From: Gammaproteobacteria bacterium
GTDB lineage: Bacteria; Pseudomonadota; Gammaproteobacteria; Steroidobacterales; Steroidobacteraceae
Reading direction: 5' to 3'
NCBI GenBank assembly: GCA_005877705.1
Contig: VBNY01000039.1
Span: 1 to 14,299, forward strand
DNA: 14,299 nt
This document shows positions 7,096-13,944 of this stretch, piece after piece. The notes beneath the pieces are model-generated. The model worked only from the letters and a program-made list of their open reading frames with translations, had not been told where the DNA came from and did not search any database. The translations under genes were made by a program, and so were the position numbers. Position 1 is the stretch's first letter. Every line of letters begins with the position of its first letter.

Positions 7096-8058
7096 ATGGC
7101 CGGATCGCACGACGCACCCCTGCAGCAACTGGAATCCAGCCTCGCGCGTGAGCTGGGCCGAGTAGTCGTAGGCGCGGAAACGTCAATACGCGCCCTGGTG
7201 ATCGCGCTCGTCGCCCGCGGCCACGTGCTCGTGCAAGGCGTGCCCGGCCTCGGCAAGACCCTGCTCGCCAAGACACTGGCGCGCTCGCTCGGAGGCGAGT
7301 TCAAACGAATCCAGGGCACGCCGGACCTCATGCCGAGCGACATCATCGGCGTGCACGTGTTCGATGAGTCGCAGCGCGGTTTCGTGTTCCGGCCCGGGCC
7401 GCTGTTCGCCGACGTGGTGTTGGTTGACGAGATCAACCGTGCAGGACCTAAGACGCAGTCCGCGCTGCTCGAGGCGATGGAGGAACGGCAGGTGAGCGCG
7501 GAGCGCCACGTGTTCCCGCTGCCGCCCGACTTTCTCGTGCTTGCCACCCAGAATCCGCGCGAGTTCGAAGGCACCTATCCGCTACCGGAGTCGCAGCTGG
7601 ACCGGTTCATGCTGCGGATCGATGTGAACTACCCGGAACGTGAGGCAGAAACAGAAATCCTGACTCGCTACGGCGGCATGCTGACAGCGGCAGGGACGGT
7701 CATGGACGGCGTCGGGGTTCTCGAGCGCTCGCTGCTCGAACGCGCGCGCGCTGCAGCCGAACGCATTCACGTTGCCGATGCGCTCATGGCGTACGTGCTG
7801 GATCTCGCTCGTGCTTCGCGTGAGCACCTGCGGCTGTCGCTGGGCCTGTCGACGCGCGGTGCGCTGGCTCTTGTCAAGGCGGCGCGCATCACAGCCGGCC
7901 TGCGTGGCGGCGATTTCGTAACACCCGACGATGTGAAGGCAGCGTCGGTCTGGGTAATGGCCCACCGTCTGGTGGTGACGCCCGAGGCTGCGCTCGAAGG
8001 CTCGACCGACATCGAGATCGTGCGCAAGCTGCTCGCCGAAACGCCCGTTCCGCGCTGA
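7096..8058 (+). CDS. MoxR-family AAA+ ATPase
   Basis: MoxR ATPases are chaperone-like AAA+ proteins that help assemble or activate partner complexes, usually together with VWA or DUF58 proteins. The 320-residue protein is full length with all expected motifs: Walker A GVPGLGKT (48-55), Walker B VVLVDEIN (107-114), sensor 1 ATQNP (150-154), the family sequence EFEGTYPLPESQLDRF (156-171) with the probable arginine finger Arg170, and sensor 2 STRG (252-255). FVTPDDVKAASVWVMAHRL in the C-terminal lid is also typical. No membrane segment, so it is cytoplasmic. It lies 23 nt after the DUF4350 gene and 31 nt before the DUF58 gene. Neither junction has a strong Shine-Dalgarno sequence. The client is unknown; DUF58, DUF4350 and DUF4129 proteins are the obvious candidates. 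Confidence 0.95.
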   Translation: MAGSHDAPLQQLESSLARELGRVVVGAETSIRALVIALVARGHVLVQGVPGLGKTLLAKTLARSLGGEFKRIQGTPDLMPSDIIGVHVFDESQRGFVFRPGPLFADVVLVDEINRAGPKTQSALLEAMEERQVSAERHVFPLPPDFLVLATQNPREFEGTYPLPESQLDRFMLRIDVNYPEREAETEILTRYGGMLTAAGTVMDGVGVLERSLLERARAAAERIHVADALMAYVLDLARASREHLRLSLGLSTRGALALVKAARITAGLRGGDFVTPDDVKAASVWVMAHRLVVTPEAALEGSTDIEIVRKLLAETPVPR

Positions 8059-8089
8059 GCGGTACCCGCCGCGGCGCGCAGTACTTGCC

Positions 8090-9388
8090 ATGCATCTCGC
8101 TCAGCGTGCCTTCGCTCTGCTCCTGCTGACGGCCGTGCTGGCGATCACCGGGATCTGGTCGAGCGAGCCCGGCTTTTCCGAGCTCTGGCGTATACCGGCG
8201 GGTGTGCTGCTGATCGGACTGGCGTTCGAGGCGGCGTTGCTGCGCAAAGCGCCGCTCACTGTTGGGATCGAGACCGCACCGTGGGCCTTTCTCGGGCGCG
8301 AGCAGCCGGCGGCGTTCGCGTTTGGTAATGAATCCCGCCGCGCGCTCACCGTGGAATACGCGCCAGTTGTGCCGGCAGGTTTCGAGCCACAGACGCGCGT
8401 GCGCCGGGTAACAGTGCCCGCTCGCGGCAGCGTCCGGGACTCGGTCGCGCTGGTGCCGATTCACCTCGGGCCGCAGTCATGGCCGGCGCTTGCCGCGCGC
8501 GTGCTCGGTCCGTTGGGTCTCGCCTGGTGGTCGAAGGAGCTGCACCCGTTGGGGCAGATCGTGATCGCTCCCGACACACTGCGTAGCAGGCGACGGGCGC
8601 CGCGCGGGAACCCCGCCGGCGCGCGCTCGCGCCGGGTGATGGGTGCGGGCTCGGAACTGCACCAGCTACGCGGCTACCTGTACGGCGATCCGCTGGCGCG
8701 CATCGACTGGAAGGCGACTGCACGTGCGCGCGAGCTCGTCACGCGCGAGTTCAGCGAGGACCAACATCTGGATATCCTGGTGGCGATCGACGCCGGACGC
8801 TTCAGTCGCGTGCGAGTCGGACGGCTCGATCGGTTCGGGATGTATGCCAATGTGGCCGCGCGGTTCGCCGAATTGGTGACCCCGAACGACGATCGCATCG
8901 GATTGTTGGTGTTCTCGGACCAGCCGCTGGTGGCGTGCCCCCCGGGCCGCGGTCTGCCGGCCGTTACCCGCCTGCGGCGCACACTCGAGCAGGTGTGCGT
9001 GCGTCCTGCCGAGTCCGATCCGACCGCCGCCGCGGTCCGTATTCGCGCAATGCTCAGGCATCGCAGCCTCGTCGTCATGCTGACGGATCTGGACGACGCC
9101 AACGTGGCTGACCAGCTGGCGCGCGCCGTGCGGCTGTTATCGCCGCCGCATCTCGTCGTCGTAGCCGGGGTCCAAAGCGGCGAAATCGCCGAGCTCGCGC
9201 GGCGCGAGGCACGCGACTGGAGCGACCCATGGGTCGCGCTCGCGGCTCAAGAGCACGAGGCGCGTGCCAGCGCGCAACGTCTGTTGTTGAGACGCCTGGG
9301 CGCACCCGTGATTGCCGCGCGTGCGGAGCTACTCGAGCAGGCGGTCCTCGCGGAGTATGAGGCGCTGCGCCGCTCGCGACGCGTATGA
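8090..9388 (+). CDS. DUF58 (VWA-like) membrane protein
   Basis: The 432-residue protein has two N-terminal transmembrane helices (about 7-22 and 35-51), a beta-rich middle part, and the DUF58 signature GSELHQLRGYLYGDPLARIDWKATAR at 187-212. The VWA-like fold follows, with ILVAIDAGRF at 229-238 where VWA domains carry DxSxS; the DAGR form is usual in DUF58, so a standard metal-binding MIDAS is unlikely. LVVMLTDLDD further on supplies the second Asp-rich strand. Such proteins are nearly always encoded next to a MoxR ATPase and are thought to act as its adaptor or target. The last 60 nt overlap, tail to tail, the end of the minus-strand SpoIIM-like gene. Full length for the family. Confidence 0.93.
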   Translation: MHLAQRAFALLLLTAVLAITGIWSSEPGFSELWRIPAGVLLIGLAFEAALLRKAPLTVGIETAPWAFLGREQPAAFAFGNESRRALTVEYAPVVPAGFEPQTRVRRVTVPARGSVRDSVALVPIHLGPQSWPALAARVLGPLGLAWWSKELHPLGQIVIAPDTLRSRRRAPRGNPAGARSRRVMGAGSELHQLRGYLYGDPLARIDWKATARARELVTREFSEDQHLDILVAIDAGRFSRVRVGRLDRFGMYANVAARFAELVTPNDDRIGLLVFSDQPLVACPPGRGLPAVTRLRRTLEQVCVRPAESDPTAAAVRIRAMLRHRSLVVMLTDLDDANVADQLARAVRLLSPPHLVVVAGVQSGEIAELARREARDWSDPWVALAAQEHEARASAQRLLLRRLGAPVIAARAELLEQAVLAEYEALRRSRRV

Positions 9389-10309
9389 CCCCGCATGGCG
9401 GCGAAACAACCAGCCGCGCAGCAGCGCAACCATGAAGAGCCAATAGCCCCCTCCGATGACCAGACGCGTCCACAGCGGAAAATCCGGGCTTGGCGAGACG
9501 TACCCTTCGATGATTCCCGATCCGACGAGCAGCAGCACACAGGCGAGCAGCAGCTTTCCCGAGCGCATGGCGGCGATGCGGAATGATTCCATGCGACTGG
9601 CACGGGTCGGACGGATGAGGGCCTGCGCCACGATGAACCGCAGCAGCTCATCGCCGAGCCCGTGGAGGCTCGTGAAGGCGAAGATCGCACCCAACATGAG
9701 ACCGTTGAGCCCGAGGATGTACAGCGTACCGAGTCCGAACAGGAAACCCGCGCAGTAGGCGAACAGGCTGACGACGATGTTGTTGGTCAGAATCTGCAGC
9801 GACAGCACGGAGGAGGGCACGACATTCAGCAGTCCTTCGGTCCACAGCTGCCCGCGCTCGACCGTCGTCACCAGATCCGGGGATGCAAACAGGCCAATGA
9901 GGTCCGGGTAGGTGTGCACGAGCCAATACCCGGCCAGCACCGTCAGAACGAAGATGACCGATGCCCACAGGATGTGAAACCTGAGCCCGCTCACCACCTG
10001 CGGGATCTCATCGCGGAACAGATTGAGCAGGGCGTAACCAGGGTGCCACGCACCGCGGTACAGCGTGGCGTGCGCACGCGCGTAGGCAGCCTCGAGGTAC
10101 TCCCGAGTTCGGCTGCCGGGCATGAGCCTGCGGACGCGCGCGAGATCGTGAGCCAACAGGCGGTAGTCGTCCGCCATCTGCGCGGCGTCGGCGGCATCTG
10201 CGCTGCGTCCGTGGGCGAGGCGGCGCGCGCGGGCGGTCGCCGCCCGCCACAGCTCCGAGCGCTGCAGCAGACTGGCCCGCAGGGCCTGATCCCGAGCCGA
10301 TCCGTTCAC
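9329..10309 (-). CDS. SpoIIM / DUF95-family membrane protein, apparently with an internal deletion
   Basis: SpoIIM (PF01944) in Bacillus is part of the peptidoglycan-degrading DMP complex of engulfment; homologues in non-sporulating bacteria have no proven role. The 326-residue protein has a soluble N-terminal helical region (1-105), a transmembrane helix at 112-131, and the family core TNNIVVSLFAYCAGFLFGLGTLYILGLNGLMLGAIFAFT (split here as TNNIVVSLFAYCAGFLF at 165-181 and GLGTLYILGLNGLMLGAIF at 182-200). Two more helices lie near 250-268 and 282-299. Relatives have a conserved His-Gly-x-x-Glu helix (HGVxELxxIxxAGxAGL) before the ALxxPGxxSR segment. Here RFIV227 is followed at once by AQALIRPTRASR, so about 20 residues seem missing in frame. 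Start GTG 10309 overlaps the RDD stop as GTGA. Confidence 0.85.
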   Translation of the reverse strand: MNGSARDQALRASLLQRSELWRAATARARRLAHGRSADAADAAQMADDYRLLAHDLARVRRLMPGSRTREYLEAAYARAHATLYRGAWHPGYALLNLFRDEIPQVVSGLRFHILWASVIFVLTVLAGYWLVHTYPDLIGLFASPDLVTTVERGQLWTEGLLNVVPSSVLSLQILTNNIVVSLFAYCAGFLFGLGTLYILGLNGLMLGAIFAFTSLHGLGDELLRFIVAQALIRPTRASRMESFRIAAMRSGKLLLACVLLLVGSGIIEGYVSPSPDFPLWTRLVIGGGYWLFMVALLRGWLFRRHAGSYASRAAQRLILREDRLLE

Positions 10310-11055
10310 GGCGTCCCGCCGCGCACCAGCTGCTCCAGGCGGCTGCGCAAGGACTCGTCATCCGCAAGCGCGCTCGCTGCGGAGCCGCCCGTAGTTTCGT
10401 GGCCGCAGCGGACGAGCACTTCGCGCGCCAGACGGCGTCGCGCATCCACGTCCAATGAGGACCAGCGCCGCAGCAGCTCGTGCACGACTTCGGCTGCAGC
10501 CGCATCGAGCTTCCCGCCCCAAGAGTCCGCGTTCATGCGGTCGAGGAGCGTGACATCGGCGTGGTCATAGACGAGCAGTGTCCCCGCGGCGACGTCGCCC
10601 ACGCGCACATGGTCGCTCGTCAGCATGGTCATCACGAGACCTACGCCATAGAACAGCGGCAGGCTGTCGACGAGACGAAACACGTTGCGTGTAAGCAGCG
10701 CTCCCACGCTGGGTGGCGCTCCGTCCCGCGTGACGATGTGCACGCCCGCCATGCGCTTGCCCGGCGTGCGGCCATGCATGGCGACCTCGAGGACGAAGTG
10801 GTAGAGAAAAAAGATTGCGGCGGCAGGCGCCACCACGAACACGAACCATGTGGTGTCCGGATTCAAGGGAGTGGCGAGGCTCCAGCGGCGGTTGTAAACG
10901 AGTGCCGCCAGGACATACCAAGCGATGCAGACGATCGCGCGCACGTGCCAGTCGATCAGAAAGGCGAACGCGCGCCCCCCCGGTCCCGCCACCGGCAGAG
11001 AAACGTCCACGCCGGTGACGCTGTCCACCACCAGGCCCGGTGTGCGCTCCATCAC
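10306..11055 (-). CDS. RDD-family membrane protein
   Basis: The RDD domain (PF06271) is a three-helix membrane domain with conserved Arg and two Asp; some members transport ions or compatible solutes, most are unassigned. Here GRAFAFLIDW carries Arg28 and Asp35, the loop has GRTPGKRMAG (95-104) and the third signature is VGDVAAGTLLVYD (152-164). Helices are near 31-52, 70-90 and 128-145. A soluble, mainly helical tail of about 80 residues follows, as is common in RDD proteins encoded beside SpoIIM genes. Two starts are possible: GTG 11055, overlapping the prfA stop as GTGA, or ATG 11052 as TGATG; either couples it to prfA. The SpoIIM gene follows with a 4-nt overlap. Confidence 0.88.
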   Translation of the reverse strand: MMERTPGLVVDSVTGVDVSLPVAGPGGRAFAFLIDWHVRAIVCIAWYVLAALVYNRRWSLATPLNPDTTWFVFVVAPAAAIFFLYHFVLEVAMHGRTPGKRMAGVHIVTRDGAPPSVGALLTRNVFRLVDSLPLFYGVGLVMTMLTSDHVRVGDVAAGTLLVYDHADVTLLDRMNADSWGGKLDAAAAEVVHELLRRWSSLDVDARRRLAREVLVRCGHETTGGSAASALADDESLRSRLEQLVRGGTP

Positions 11056-12131
11056 TCCTCCGCGGCCAGCAGCTCGGCCTGGTACTCCTGCTGCAGGGCA
11101 TCGAGCAACTCGTCGAGTTGGCCGTCCATGATCTTGTCCAGCTTGTAGAGCGTCAGGTTGATGCGATGGTCGGTGACGCGGCCCTGGGGGAAATTGTACG
11201 TGCGGATGCGTTCGGAGCGGTCACCGCTGCCGACCTGCAGGCGACGCGACTGCGCCTGCGCACTCTGCTGCTTCTCCTCTGCGGCTGCCAGCAGCCGCGC
11301 CTTCAACAGCGCCAGCGCGCGTGACCGGTTCTTGTGCTGCGAGCGCTCGTCCTGGCACTCCACGACAATACCGCTCGGCAAGTGAGTGATGCGCACGGCG
11401 GAGTCCGTCTTGTTGACGTGCTGACCGCCCGCTCCCGAGGAGCGGTAAGTGTCGATGCGCAGCTCCGCCGGGTTGAGCTCGATATCCTCCACTTCGTCCA
11501 GCTCCGGAAGAATCGCCACCGTGCACGCCGAGGTGTGAATGCGTCCTTGAGCCTCGGTGGCCGGCACCCGCTGCACGCGATGCGCTCCCGATTCGAACTT
11601 CAGGCGCGAGAAGGCGCCGCGACCGGCGATGCGGCTGATGATCTCCTTGTATCCGCCGTGCTCGCCGGGGCTCTCGCTCAGCACCTCGACCGCGAGCCCC
11701 TTGGATTCGGCGTAGCGCGCGTACATCCGCAACAGCTCGCCGGCGAAGATGGCCGCCTCATCGCCGCCGGTGCCGGCGCGCACCTCGAGGAAGATGTTCT
11801 TGTCATCGCGCGGATCGCTCGGCAACAGCAGCTTGCGCAGTTGCGCCTCGGCGGATTCGATTTCGCCCTGTACGCGCGCCACTTCTTCGGAGCCGAGCGA
11901 GCGCATGCCGGCATCGGGATCGGCGAGCATTTCCCGGGCGGCCGCCAGATCGCGCTCGAGTTCGTGATAGCCACGATAGCGCTGCGCGAGCGGCTGCAGA
12001 CGGGCATATTCCACGGACAGGTCCCGAAATTGCTGGGAGCCGCCCGACACTTCGGCGGTCGCGAGCAGCCGGCCGACCTCCTCGAAGCGATCGGACATCT
12101 TCTCTAGCCGCTTGCGGATGGATTCCTTCAT
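11052..12131 (-). CDS. prfA: Peptide chain release factor 1
   Basis: RF1 recognises UAA and UAG in the ribosomal A site and triggers hydrolysis of peptidyl-tRNA. From ATG 12131 the product has 359 residues, like E. coli RF1 (360). It contains the tripeptide anticodon P-A-T (190-192, in RVPATEAQGRIHTS), which marks it as RF1 rather than RF2, and the catalytic GGQ (235-237, in SSGAGGQHVNKTDSAVRITH), the glutamine methylated by PrmC. The frame stays open upstream to 12338 but that stretch is not RF1-like and enters the divergent gene. No hemA lies upstream, although hemA-prfA is the common proteobacterial arrangement. The RDD and SpoIIM genes follow with overlaps, in the place usually taken by prmC. 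Confidence 0.98.
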   Translation of the reverse strand: MKESIRKRLEKMSDRFEEVGRLLATAEVSGGSQQFRDLSVEYARLQPLAQRYRGYHELERDLAAAREMLADPDAGMRSLGSEEVARVQGEIESAEAQLRKLLLPSDPRDDKNIFLEVRAGTGGDEAAIFAGELLRMYARYAESKGLAVEVLSESPGEHGGYKEIISRIAGRGAFSRLKFESGAHRVQRVPATEAQGRIHTSACTVAILPELDEVEDIELNPAELRIDTYRSSGAGGQHVNKTDSAVRITHLPSGIVVECQDERSQHKNRSRALALLKARLLAAAEEKQQSAQAQSRRLQVGSGDRSERIRTYNFPQGRVTDHRINLTLYKLDKIMDGQLDELLDALQQEYQAELLAAEE

Positions 12132-12157
12132 ACGTGTCAGGGTGCTCCGGGCGCGGC

Positions 12158-12167
12158 ATTGTAGAAT
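12158..12167. promoter_or_regulatory. Overlapping -10-like boxes in the prfA / TPR-gene divergent gap
   Basis: The gap holds ATTGTAGAAT. On the minus strand, TACAAT (12163-12158) is a five-of-six match to a -10 box, about 26 bp before prfA. On the plus strand, TAGAAT (12162-12167) is also five of six, and would give a transcript starting near 12174, just at the in-frame GTG 12175 of the TPR gene. No clear -35 boxes were found. A short shared divergent promoter region is plausible but unproven. Confidence 0.3.
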
Positions 12168-13944
12168 GACCCACGTGCCCCGCAGTACTCGCAAGATCCC
12201 CTGGGCGTCAGCCCTGCTGTGCCTGTCCCTGGCGGCCGGGTGCGCGAGCTTGCGCTCGCCGCAGGAGCGGCCGGCCGGCGGCGATCCCGCCGCGTTGACC
12301 GTGGTAGCCGAGATTGCGCTCGAACGCGGCGATTGCAAGGCGGCGGCCGAAAGCTATGCGCGGGCCGCCGCCGTCGGGGCTGCGCCGCTCGCCCGTCGGG
12401 CGAGCGAAGTGGCGCTCGCCTGCGAGCATCTGCCGGCTGCCTGGCAATCGGTGAGCCGCTGGCGCTCGCTGGCGCCCGGCGATGGCCAGGCGGACGCGCT
12501 GTATGCGGCCGTTGCGCTCAAGCTGTACCGGCTTGCCGATGCACGCGCCGCGATCGCGGACTTCTGGCGCGTGCAGGCGCGCGAGCAGGCCAAGCCCAGC
12601 GAGCCTGAACAGACCCCCGAGCCGGGCAAGGCGCGTGAGCCCCGTAAGCTGCGCGAGGTCGGGAAGGCCGGCCGGCCCGCTGCCAACCTGACCGAGCTCA
12701 CGGCGCTGCTGCTGGAGCAATCCGACGCTCCGGCCGTGTTGGCGGCGATGAGCGGAGCGTTCGAGCTGGCTTCGGTCTCACCGGAGGTGCTGTCGCTGCT
12801 GGGGGAGCTGGCCCTGGATGGTTACGATGCGCAGCGCGCACAGCGTTATGCGCAGCTGGCCCTGGAGCGCAATCCAAGCGACTTCGCGGCCAAACGCGTG
12901 CTGGCGCGCTCCTACGTCGTGCGCGGGGATCCCGCGAAAGCTATTGCGACCGCGACCGAGGCGCGACGCGACGATGCCGTGCGCGGCGCGTTCGAGCTCG
13001 CCGAGATCCTGACTGCGCTCGATCGGGTCGAGGACGCGCATCAGGAGCTGGAGCATCTGCGCACGACGGACGCATCGCCGGCCGAGATTGACCGGCGGCT
13101 GGCACTGCTCGCGTTTCACGCCGGCGACATGAAAGAGGCCCAACAACGCTTTGCGGAGCTGGCTGCGCGCGGTGAGGCCAACGACGCCGCACTGCTCTAC
13201 CTCGCCGACATAGCCGCGCGCGACGGAGATACCGATGCCGCGCTGGCGGGTTACCGCAGGCTCGCCGACTCGTCCGTGGCGCTGCCGGCGCGCTCGCGCG
13301 CGGCTTCGCTCCTTCTCGCACGCAGCAATCGCACGGAGGCCCTCACTCTGCTCGATGACTATGCCGCCGAGCACCCGGAGAGTGAGTTCGAGCTGACGCT
13401 CGCCAAGGCGCGGCTGCTGGCGGATCACGGGGAAGCGGAAACCGGGCTCGCACTGCTCAGCACCGCGCTCGAGCGGCATCCGCAGCATCCTTCGATCCAA
13501 TACGACCGCGCCGTCATCCTCGAGCAGGCCGGGCACGTACACGAGTCCGCCGAGGTGCTCGACCAACTGCTCGTCGAGCGGCCCGACGATCCGGTGCTGT
13601 TGAATGCCCTGGGCTACACGCTTGCCGATCACGGCCTGCAGCTGTCGCGGGCCGAATCCCTGATCCGGCGGGCGCTCGTGACGATGCCCGACAATCCGGC
13701 GGCCCTCGACAGCCTCGGTTGGGTTCGCTTCCGTCAGGGCGACACGAAGGGCGCGATACCGGTGCTCGAGCGCGCGTACACGTTGGGGCGTGACGCGGAG
13801 ATCGCCGGGCATTGGGGCGAAGCGCTCTGGATGAGCGGCCAACACCAGCAGGCGCGCAAGGTGTGGGCTGCCGCACTGGCTCGCGAGCCCGACTCCGCCG
13901 CATTGAAGGCGACGCTTGCGCGGTTCCTGCCCGATGCGAAGTAA
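12166..13944 (+). CDS. TPR-repeat outer-membrane lipoprotein (PA4667-like)
   Basis: From ATG 12166 the product has 592 residues. It begins with a basic segment, a hydrophobic stretch and the lipobox LAAGC (Cys26), so it is predicted to be a lipoprotein; Ala-Ser after the cysteine favours outer-membrane sorting by Lol. The rest is almost entirely tetratricopeptide repeats, such as AQRYAQLALERNPSDFAAKR and AESLIRRALVTMPDNPAALD, ending with NALGYTLADHG and DSLGWVRFRQGDTKGAIPVL, typical of the Pseudomonas PA4667 family found beside lolB. A charged Glu/Pro-rich linker lies at about 139-172. The start could also be GTG 12175, or ATG 12112 inside prfA; the lipobox distance favours 12166 or 12175. 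The stop overlaps lolB by 11 nt. Its role is unknown; scaffolding is the usual guess for TPR lipoproteins. Confidence 0.9.
   Translation: MTHVPRSTRKIPWASALLCLSLAAGCASLRSPQERPAGGDPAALTVVAEIALERGDCKAAAESYARAAAVGAAPLARRASEVALACEHLPAAWQSVSRWRSLAPGDGQADALYAAVALKLYRLADARAAIADFWRVQAREQAKPSEPEQTPEPGKAREPRKLREVGKAGRPAANLTELTALLLEQSDAPAVLAAMSGAFELASVSPEVLSLLGELALDGYDAQRAQRYAQLALERNPSDFAAKRVLARSYVVRGDPAKAIATATEARRDDAVRGAFELAEILTALDRVEDAHQELEHLRTTDASPAEIDRRLALLAFHAGDMKEAQQRFAELAARGEANDAALLYLADIAARDGDTDAALAGYRRLADSSVALPARSRAASLLLARSNRTEALTLLDDYAAEHPESEFELTLAKARLLADHGEAETGLALLSTALERHPQHPSIQYDRAVILEQAGHVHESAEVLDQLLVERPDDPVLLNALGYTLADHGLQLSRAESLIRRALVTMPDNPAALDSLGWVRFRQGDTKGAIPVLERAYTLGRDAEIAGHWGEALWMSGQHQQARKVWAAALAREPDSAALKATLARFLPDAK

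Noticed and set aside
8789..8818. Degenerate MIDAS (DAGRF instead of DxSxS) as a novel loss in the DUF58 protein
   Set aside because: The DAGR form is common in DUF58 proteins, so it is a family feature and not unusual here.
9329..11055. A sporulation locus, suggested by the SpoIIM-like protein
   Set aside because: No other sporulation gene is present and SpoIIM/DUF95 proteins are common in non-sporulating bacteria; the context is a MoxR/DUF58 module.
12132..12338. Extension of prfA upstream to 12338
   Set aside because: The extra 69 residues have no RF1 similarity and run through the TPR gene; ATG 12131 gives 359 residues.
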